A stretch of DNA of 64,000 bases from Gammaproteobacteria bacterium (GTDB lineage Bacteria > Pseudomonadota > Gammaproteobacteria > UBA6429 > Thiohalophilaceae): the NCBI GenBank assembly GCA_016125505.1, contig WGLP01000001.1, positions 124,001 to 188,000 on the forward strand, read 5' to 3'. The notes beneath the pieces are model-generated. The model was given only the letters and a program-made list of their open reading frames with translations, searched no databases and was not told the origin of the DNA. Position numbers and translations under genes: made by a program. Positions 58,174 to 64,000 of the stretch are shown in pieces. Numbering within the stretch: the first letter of the stretch is position 1; every line of letters starts with the position of its first letter.

Positions 58174-59064
58174 ATGTTTGTGCCAGGCCCATCCTTATTT
58201 CAACGGCTGTTCCAGGTGGAGCAGATCAATTTTCTGCTAACCAACCGTATCCCGCGTCGTTACGCCACCATTTTCATGGGCTGGTTCAGCAAACTGGAGA
58301 ATCCGCTGATTCGCACTGTCTCCATTGCTGTATGGCGTTTTTTCGCCAGCGACCTGGATCTGTCGGAGGCAAAGAAAACGCACTTTACCAGCCTGCACGA
58401 CTGCTTCATTCGCGAACTCAAACCGGGTTCGCGTCGCATCGACATGAGCGCTGACACCATTGTCAGTCCCTGTGATGCCATTGTCGGGGCTTTCGGCGAT
58501 GTTGAGGACGGACAACTGTTCCAGGCCAAGGGCTTTCCCTATAGCCTGTCGGACTTACTGGCCGATCCCGACCTGGTCGCACGCTATCGCAACGGCCGCT
58601 ATATTACACTTCGGTTAAAATCCACCATGTATCATCGCTTTCACGCCCCCACCAACTGCCATGTCTCTGAGGTGCGCTACATCTCCGGCGATACCTGGAA
58701 CGTCAACCCCATCACTCTGAAACGTATCGAACGGCTTTATTGCAAGAACGAACGCGCCGTGATCGATCTGCAATTACCTGACGCGACGCGGCATATCACC
58801 CTGGTCCCGGTGGCGGCCATTCTGGTGGCAGGTATCAAAATGCACTGCTTGCCCGAGGTATTGGACCTGCGCTATCGCGGTCCAAATCACCTGGCCTGTG
58901 ATGCCAGCTATGCCAAAGGCCAGGAGATGGGTTACTTCCAGCACGGTTCAACGATTATCGTATTTGCCGATAGATCTCTTTGCCTTGCCCCCGCGCTCCA
59001 CGAAGGCCTGCAAATCCGTCTGGGTCAGCCGCTGATGCACATTAAAGCCGATCCGGCGCAATGA
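58174..59064 (+). CDS. psd: Phosphatidylserine decarboxylase proenzyme
   Basis: Makes phosphatidylethanolamine from phosphatidylserine; the proenzyme cleaves itself to form a pyruvoyl group. It has 296 aa. The processing and catalytic residues fit: Asp101 (SPCDAIVGAFG), His157 (MYHRFHAPTN) and Ser259 in QHGSTIIVFA. The usual motif is LGST; here it is HGST, still a Gly-Ser-Thr site. The FFASDLDLSEA and FIRELKPGSR segments are typical of bacterial type I enzymes. Convergent only with distant genes, it may start a small lipid operon with the next gene. Confidence 0.93.
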   Translation: MFVPGPSLFQRLFQVEQINFLLTNRIPRRYATIFMGWFSKLENPLIRTVSIAVWRFFASDLDLSEAKKTHFTSLHDCFIRELKPGSRRIDMSADTIVSPCDAIVGAFGDVEDGQLFQAKGFPYSLSDLLADPDLVARYRNGRYITLRLKSTMYHRFHAPTNCHVSEVRYISGDTWNVNPITLKRIERLYCKNERAVIDLQLPDATRHITLVPVAAILVAGIKMHCLPEVLDLRYRGPNHLACDASYAKGQEMGYFQHGSTIIVFADRSLCLAPALHEGLQIRLGQPLMHIKADPAQ

Positions 59065-59175
59065 TTATGTGAATTTTTTATTAAATTTGCCTGACCTTCA
59101 TTGTTTTTAACACAATTGAAAAGTTGCTGACATACAACTGTTTCAATAAATCAACATTACAAGGGATACTACCGT

Positions 59176-59775
59176 ATGAAATTTCTCGATGAACTGAAAA
59201 TGCAGCGATGGGATGATCACCGTTACTACCACCAAAGCCGCATTAATCAATCCTTGCATCTGCTCAGTGCCATGAGTTTCCTGGGCGCCTACGTCCTGCT
59301 CTTCATTAATCCGCCGCTGGCCGCCTTCCTTGGCTGGATTGTCGCCATGCTGGTTCGTCAGGCCGGCCACTTCTTTTTCGAGCCCAAAGGGTATGACGCC
59401 GTCAATGAGACCACCCATGAACACAAGGAAGAGATAAAAGTGGGTTACAACCTGCAACGCAAAGTGGTATTGCTCTCCATCTGGGCCTTGTCACCGCTGG
59501 CGCTGTATTACTATCCAACCATGTTCGGCATCTTCGAACCGTACACTGACCTTTCCAGTTATCTGAACAACCTGGGGATGATCTGGCTGGTGCTCGGATT
59601 TGCCGCGCTGCTGTTTCGCACCGTGCACCTGTTCTTCATCCAGAACGTGCAATCAGGCCTGGTCTGGTTCAGCAAGATCATGACCGACCCGTTTCACGAC
59701 ATCAAAATCTATCACAAGTCGCCGGTTTACCTGTTGAAAGGCGAATTTCTCGATCCCATGCATCACGTGAAGTGA
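59176..59775 (+). CDS. Mpo1-like membrane protein (2-hydroxy fatty acid dioxygenase family)
   Basis: A 199-aa integral membrane protein. Its first part has H-x8-H spacing (His19 and His28 in YYHQSRINQSLHLL), then two helices and QAGHFFFEP (His65, Glu69), then THEHKEE (His81, His83). This His pattern and the helix layout match the YGL010w/Mpo1 (DUF962) family; yeast Mpo1 is an iron dioxygenase that shortens 2-hydroxy fatty acids by one carbon. The C-terminal half adds two or three more helices that the short family members lack, so a divergent role is possible. Confidence 0.7.
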   Translation: MKFLDELKMQRWDDHRYYHQSRINQSLHLLSAMSFLGAYVLLFINPPLAAFLGWIVAMLVRQAGHFFFEPKGYDAVNETTHEHKEEIKVGYNLQRKVVLLSIWALSPLALYYYPTMFGIFEPYTDLSSYLNNLGMIWLVLGFAALLFRTVHLFFIQNVQSGLVWFSKIMTDPFHDIKIYHKSPVYLLKGEFLDPMHHVK

Positions 59776-59786
59776 TTCTGTTATCG

Positions 59787-59808
59787 CCCCCTCCATCTCA
59801 GGAGGGGG
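59787..59808. terminator. Possible bidirectional terminator between convergent genes
   Basis: A perfect 8-bp GC stem (CCCCCTCC / GGAGGGGG) with a six-base loop fills the gap between the stop codons of the Mpo1-like and aminotransferase genes. T-runs on either side are weak. Confidence 0.45.
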
Positions 59809-61461
59809 TTACTTCAAGACCGTCGCCACAATCTCTTTCAAAACCTGCCGCTTGATCGCCTTGTTGGTTAAGGCCGGGCTTTGCCACCACCAGCCGTCTC
59901 CATCCATTGCCTGTGCCGCCGCAACGAAGCGCTGCATAACGGCTTCAAAATCCGTATCCGTATAATTGTGGCTGAGGATCATACGGCCACTGCCTACCCA
60001 GCTGATGGCAAGTCCATGCGCCCGCAGATAATACTGGAACATCCAGTTGTAGCGTCCGGGCCGGGTATAGATAATCGTCCAGACCGACACCATATTGACA
60101 ACCCTTACCGGCAGATCCTTTTCTGCCAGCTTGCTATTCAGTTGAGCGACGCGCGTGTTCCAGACTGTATCGAGTGTGGCATAGCTTTCCTGAATCTCCG
60201 GTGCCTCGATTTTTCGCAGAAACTCATTCATCGCGGCCATGACATAAGGATGTGAATTAAAGGTCCCACGGGCAAAACTGATCTGCGTCGGCTTATCATC
60301 CCGGAACCGCTTCATCAAATGATGTTTTCCGCAGACAACGCCGATCGGAAGCCCTCCACCCAGAGTCTTGCCGTAGGTGACCATATCCGCCTTGACCTTA
60401 AAGTATTCCTGGGCACCACCATAGGCCAGACGGAATCCCATAAAGACCTCGTCAAAAATCAGCACGATGTTCCGCTCGCTGCAGATCTTACGTAATTCCT
60501 TCAGCCAGCCGGAATACGCCTCGCGATCATAATGCGCGCTGCGATCACTGGCGATCAGCATGGCATCGCTGGGCGCGTTGGCGTTGAGATGCATTGCCTG
60601 CAGCGGGTTAACCAGGACACAGGCAATATCCTTACGCGTGCGCAGCACCTTGAGGGTATCGGCGTCCATGTCTTTCAAGGTATAGACGTCATCCGCCTTG
60701 CGTTCATTGCCGATCCCCGGCTGCACACCATCCCACCAGCCGTGATATGCCCCGCAAAACCGCACCAGATGCGTTCTGCCGGTGTGATAACGGGCAAGCC
60801 GCACTGCCTGCATCACCGCTTCGGTACCGGACATATGGAAGGAAACCTCATCAAGGCCGGAAATAGCCTTGAGCTTGCTGACGTTCTCCGCAATCACCGG
60901 ATGATACGGCCCCAGCACCGGTCCCAGGTCCTTCACACGTGCGTAGGCCTGCTCCAGGCATTCCTTATAGAAGTCATAGCCGAAGACATTAACGCCATAC
61001 GAACCCGACAGGTCATACGACCAGTTCCCGTCTAAATCCTGAATTCTGGTCCCGGCAGATGCCGTTACAATCGTGCCCAGCTTGAGACGTTCTCTGATGT
61101 AATTCCGATACTGGTACGGCACACGGTAGGCATTGGTAAACAAGACATCGGAGATACTGGATTCCAGATCTTCGGTGAGCGCGATTGACTTGGGTGACTT
61201 TGCAGCAAACGCCGCCTGCAGGCGCTCGAAACCTGCGCGTCGTTGGCTGGCTACCGCAGCCGGGGCACCGTCACTGTTAAAAAACTCTGACTCCGGGTAT
61301 TCATAAAAGGGAATCCGCCTGGACACCCAACGTGACATTTTGGAGTGGCCACGCAGGGAGGGATGTTTGGCCCGTGACAAACGCAGGCGGATCTGCAGTT
61401 TACGCAAGAGATATAAACCAATTGTCACCAGAATGAAATATTGCCAGAAAGTGGCGGTCAT
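59809..61461 (-). CDS. Membrane-anchored class III aminotransferase (glutamate-1-semialdehyde aminomutase-like)
   Basis: A 550-aa PLP enzyme. An N-terminal TM helix (about 6-20) and a basic stretch (RLRLSRAKHPSLRGHS) precede a class III fold: HMSGTEAVMQAVRLARYHTG (about 210-229), GAYHGWWDG, FDEVFMGFRLAYGG with the cofactor Asp337, and YGKTLGGGLPIGVVCGK with Lys365. The family also includes aminomutases and aminotransferases acting on acyl chains. The membrane anchor and the lipid-gene neighbourhood suggest an amine-containing lipid or fatty-acyl product; no substrate is visible. It follows the membrane-protein gene in the same orientation with a gap of 98 bases. Confidence 0.88.
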   Translation of the reverse strand: MTATFWQYFILVTIGLYLLRKLQIRLRLSRAKHPSLRGHSKMSRWVSRRIPFYEYPESEFFNSDGAPAAVASQRRAGFERLQAAFAAKSPKSIALTEDLESSISDVLFTNAYRVPYQYRNYIRERLKLGTIVTASAGTRIQDLDGNWSYDLSGSYGVNVFGYDFYKECLEQAYARVKDLGPVLGPYHPVIAENVSKLKAISGLDEVSFHMSGTEAVMQAVRLARYHTGRTHLVRFCGAYHGWWDGVQPGIGNERKADDVYTLKDMDADTLKVLRTRKDIACVLVNPLQAMHLNANAPSDAMLIASDRSAHYDREAYSGWLKELRKICSERNIVLIFDEVFMGFRLAYGGAQEYFKVKADMVTYGKTLGGGLPIGVVCGKHHLMKRFRDDKPTQISFARGTFNSHPYVMAAMNEFLRKIEAPEIQESYATLDTVWNTRVAQLNSKLAEKDLPVRVVNMVSVWTIIYTRPGRYNWMFQYYLRAHGLAISWVGSGRMILSHNYTDTDFEAVMQRFVAAAQAMDGDGWWWQSPALTNKAIKRQVLKEIVATVLK

Positions 61462-61559
61462 ACACTGTGTCCTTATCTAAATCCAAACAGGATAAGTCAC
61501 AATTTTATGAATTATATATGACAGTAATTTGAACGACGCGGAATCGTGGATTATAAGTT

Positions 61560-62384
61560 TCAATCAGGATTGTTGGCCGGTAGCGATTTAAAACTCGGGG
61601 CATAGGCAAACGCCATGCTGACCCACACCGTGATGGAAAAATACAGGCTCATCCAGGGGATCTCCTGCCACCATTTGCTCATATGGAAGTTGACATGACA
61701 GGTACGCAGGGTGTCCATCAGGCCATGAAAGAGCGGCAGGTATTGTTTATTCTGGGCCAGTTCCAGTTGCCAGCGTGACCAGTACATCGGGACATCCACC
61801 ATCACCATAAAGGCGACAAAGCCGATAGCGTAGAGAATCATCCCCAGCAAATAATAGCGTTTGACGCCGGTTATGCGCGGCCATAAGGCGACAAAGCTGA
61901 TCAAGATGAGACAGCCTGCGACGGTCCACAATGACTCTTCGACGACGCTGCCCAGGTAGTTTGTCGTCAATACGGCGTACCAGGAGAAACTCTCGGCCAC
62001 CACGATGAGCGGAATAAGCACCCAGAATACCGCTGTCGCTGTCTTGACCCGGGTGCCGATGCCCGCTTCGCGCAGCAGGATGGCACATTGCACGATGAAG
62101 GCCAGCTCCGCAACTGTTGCCAGACTGCGACCGACAAACATACTGGACAAGGGCGTTGCCACCAGGCAGACACGTTCCAGATCAATACGCGGTAAAAAGG
62201 AACGAAACGCACAGACAAACACATAAATGCCTGAAAGGAAAAATACCCAGCGCCGCCATGGGTAAAAAGCTGGATGGATAAGATGCTTGCGTTTGGAAAA
62301 ATTGGTCGCCGCGTAGAGCCAGACGCCGATATTGATCACACCCACCAGACTAATCAGCAACCACCAAAGATGTACGCCAGTCAT
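61560..62384 (-). CDS. Polytopic membrane protein of unknown function
   Basis: A 274-aa protein with about seven hydrophobic helices (LWWLLISLVGVINIGVWLYA, then WVFFLSGIYVFVCAF, ELAFIVQCAILL, VFWVLIPLIVVAESF, LWTVAGCLILISFVAL, GMILYAIGFVAFMVMVD, MSLYFSITVWVSMAF). I do not recognise a family. A few conserved-looking polar residues lie in the loops (FLPRIDLERVCL, HGLMDTLRTCHVNFHMSKWW). It is probably co-transcribed with the downstream anchored aminotransferase and may present or transport its substrate. Confidence 0.8.
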   Translation of the reverse strand: MTGVHLWWLLISLVGVINIGVWLYAATNFSKRKHLIHPAFYPWRRWVFFLSGIYVFVCAFRSFLPRIDLERVCLVATPLSSMFVGRSLATVAELAFIVQCAILLREAGIGTRVKTATAVFWVLIPLIVVAESFSWYAVLTTNYLGSVVEESLWTVAGCLILISFVALWPRITGVKRYYLLGMILYAIGFVAFMVMVDVPMYWSRWQLELAQNKQYLPLFHGLMDTLRTCHVNFHMSKWWQEIPWMSLYFSITVWVSMAFAYAPSFKSLPANNPD

Positions 62385-62451
62385 TCTTATTATCGATTCG
62401 CAATTATTTTTTTAACATCACAACGCGCTTAGTATCTATATCTGCGCACCT

Positions 62452-62460
62452 TGTTACAAT
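62452..62460 (+). promoter_or_regulatory. Extended -10 element for the patatin gene
   Basis: TGTTACAAT matches an extended -10 (TGn before TACAAT). It lies 37 bases before ATG 62498; no -35 was recognised. Confidence 0.4.
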
Positions 62461-62497
62461 AGCCGCAAACCTGTTGTTGTCGATCAATTCCGTTGTC

Positions 62498-63385
62498 ATG
62501 AATCTGTCACAATCCACATCACCCATTTCAGCACTCGTCGTGGAAGGTGGCGCCATGCGCAGCGTGTTTTCTGCAGGGTTATTGGACGGGTTTCTCGAAA
62601 AGCAATTCAATCCATTCGATTTTTCCATTGGCGTCTCCGCCGGCGCCTATACCTTGGCAACATACATGGCTGGACAAGCGGGTCTCAGTCTGCGCATTTT
62701 CCGTGACATTGCCACCAGCAAGGATTTTATCAGTTACTCGCGATTTATCCGCGGCGGCCACTTGATCGACCTGGACTGGTTGCTGCGCGAAGCCGATATC
62801 CATTATCACCTTGCGCCCGAACAGATCCTGCACAATGGCAAACCGCTCTACGTCAGCCTCACGGACGTCATGAGCGGAGAACCTGTCTATATAAAAGCGA
62901 CAGCAGAGCTGTTTACCCAAATCATGAAAGCCACCATGGCCTTGCCAGTGCTATACCGTGATTTTCCTGTCGTTGCCGGCATACCAATGACCGACGGCGG
63001 GGTTGCCGACGGGATCCCTGTTGCTGAAGCCATTCGCTTGGGCGCCACGCGGATCATGGTCATCCGGTCGCGTCACCACGATTATCGCAAGCACGATACG
63101 CTCTGGCACAAATACATTCGGTGGAAACTCAAGGCCTATCCCGCCCTGCAGCGAACTTTACAGGAACGTGTTAGTCGGTTTGAAACCGTGATTAATCTGA
63201 TCAGGCATCCACCCAAAGGCGTAGATATTATAGAAGTTTGTCCTCCAGACGAATTTCATCTATCCCGTTTCGGACAACACTTTCAAAAACTACAATTGGG
63301 ATATGATGCCGGACTTCAGCTTGCTGAGTCGATTATTAAGCGCTGGTCAGCTTCAGGAAGGCAGGAATTCCACCGGGATGGTTAA
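62498..63385 (+). CDS. Patatin-like phospholipase (YjjU/RssA type)
   Basis: A 295-aa cytoplasmic serine hydrolase. The oxyanion-type glycine loop is VVEGGAMRSVFSAGLLDG, the nucleophile Ser47 is in GVSAG, and the catalytic Asp166 is in TDGGVADGIPV. The ATG 62498 was chosen; an in-frame TTG at 62474 lies upstream. It likely cleaves acyl chains from lipids; the specific substrate is unknown. It is divergent from the membrane-protein/aminotransferase pair, and its end overlaps the convergent gene at the right edge by 33 bases. Confidence 0.93.
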   Translation: MNLSQSTSPISALVVEGGAMRSVFSAGLLDGFLEKQFNPFDFSIGVSAGAYTLATYMAGQAGLSLRIFRDIATSKDFISYSRFIRGGHLIDLDWLLREADIHYHLAPEQILHNGKPLYVSLTDVMSGEPVYIKATAELFTQIMKATMALPVLYRDFPVVAGIPMTDGGVADGIPVAEAIRLGATRIMVIRSRHHDYRKHDTLWHKYIRWKLKAYPALQRTLQERVSRFETVINLIRHPPKGVDIIEVCPPDEFHLSRFGQHFQKLQLGYDAGLQLAESIIKRWSASGRQEFHRDG

Positions 63386-64000
63386 GGTGAGCGACTGGAC
63401 CGGTCGTGCGCCGAAATCGAATTGCCTGATACGTTCGATAAGATTCTGTTCCAGAGCCTGGTCATTCAATTCGCTGGACACAATGCGTACCCTGGAGACT
63501 TTACCGGATGCCAAGATTGTCAACTCGAGGACAATCTTGCCTTTCAAGCCGGGGTGACTGCGACGGGCACGCCGGTAAAGCGCGTGCAAAACGCTTTTAT
63601 GTTTATCCATGACATAGGCGACATCTTCTTCTGTCCTGACGTTACCGCCACGTATATTTTTAGCATCTGACTTACCAGCGGAATGCCTGGAGCCTGTATC
63701 CAATTGGTCTCCAGCAGCCAACAGTCTTTTTGCTGCAGCCGCTTGTCTGCTATCCAGCTTGATGCTCGCAGTAGTTGAACCTGCTGCCGAGACAGACTGG
63801 CTTACGCCACCACTGCCCTTTGTACTGTTTTGTGTGAGGATTTTGCTGTTCACCGTCGCTTCCTGGTTGGCACTTGCTGACTTGCGAATGTTCCCTGACA
63901 CCATCTTGTCTACCGATTTTGTATCGATAAGATCCGACAACTGCCCGGTCAGCGCCAACAAGCCGCTTTCCGCGGCCTTTTTCCGCGCCTGTTTTTCCAC
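63353..64000 (-). CDS. AgmX/PglI-type TonB C-terminal domain protein (partial, N-terminus beyond window)
   Basis: The last 215 residues of a protein whose start lies outside the window. The visible part begins with a Lys/Ala/Ser-rich, probably periplasmic linker (KQARKKAAESGLLALTGQLS). It ends in a TonB-like domain: DVAYVMDKHKSVLHALYRRA, GKIVLELTILASGKVSRVRI and FGARPVQSLTLTIPVEFLPS, as in AgmX/PglI C-terminal domains. Such proteins transmit energy or carry cargo across the periplasm in motility or uptake systems; the partner genes are not in view. Confidence 0.85.
   Translation of the reverse strand: MEKQARKKAAESGLLALTGQLSDLIDTKSVDKMVSGNIRKSASANQEATVNSKILTQNSTKGSGGVSQSVSAAGSTTASIKLDSRQAAAAKRLLAAGDQLDTGSRHSAGKSDAKNIRGGNVRTEEDVAYVMDKHKSVLHALYRRARRSHPGLKGKIVLELTILASGKVSRVRIVSSELNDQALEQNLIERIRQFDFGARPVQSLTLTIPVEFLPS

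Overview
The window reads as a chromosomal segment of a gammaproteobacterium. The order pcm-surE ... truD-ispF-ispD-ftsB-eno-kdsA-pyrG-tilS-accA-dnaE-rnhB-[lpx]-lpxA-fabZ-lpxD-skp-bamA-rseP-dxr-cdsA-uppS-frr-pyrH-tsf-rpsB | map-glnD ... dapC-dapD-yffB-dapE is, from memory, very close to the Pseudomonas aeruginosa block from surE to dapD. The loci after about 42 kb and the lipid A genes point to a lineage outside Enterobacterales and Pseudomonadales, possibly a sulfur-oxidiser-like group, but I cannot place it further. No rRNA, tRNA, CRISPR, phage or insertion sequence was seen, and no gene-free stretch exceeds about 260 bases.

Layout. 1-2.5 kb: protein repair and phosphatase genes (yqaA-pcm-surE) with a divergent Smr-domain gene. 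2.6-3.8 kb: a chemoreceptor without a periplasmic sensor. 3.8-16.2 kb: a long minus-strand housekeeping run (truD to dnaE). 16.3-17.6 kb: an HNH nuclease gene and rnhB. 17.7-20.9 kb: a plus-strand island gnnA-gnnB-lpxB lying inside the otherwise minus-strand lpx locus. It predicts a 2,3-diamino-glucose (GlcN3N) lipid A with amide-linked chains. LpxA has a methionine at the acyl-chain ruler position, predicting short (C10-type) 3-hydroxy chains. 20.9-33.4 kb: the envelope and translation operon from rpsB down to lpxA. 33.6-37.1 kb: map-glnD. 37-42 kb: a VOC protein and a DMT exporter, then the dapC-dapD-yffB-dapE operon of the succinylase lysine/diaminopimelate branch. A 165-bp nested inverted repeat separates dapE from the next operon.

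42.1-48.6 kb: a tight minus-strand operon with PBP1b, a TPR lipoprotein that fits the LpoP activator family, an unknown protein, a YoaA/DinG-type helicase, tsaB and a DUF302 protein. 49.4-57.7 kb is the most unusual region: an NlpC/P60 lipoprotein, an unknown 153-aa protein, a HEAT-repeat plus Ser/Thr kinase fusion, two PilT-family retraction ATPases, a tandem-FHA protein, and a double-receiver HDOD protein. It looks like a phospho-signalling module wired to type IV pilus retraction, or to another PilT-driven machine.

57.7-64 kb: a Lys/Ala-rich coiled-coil protein and a set of lipid-related genes: phosphatidylserine decarboxylase, an Mpo1-like (2-hydroxy fatty acid dioxygenase family) membrane protein, a membrane-anchored class III aminotransferase with a partner membrane protein, and a patatin-like lipase. 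A truncated AgmX/TonB-type protein lies at the right edge. Functions are assigned from protein motifs read by eye. Promoters and terminators are pattern matches only.
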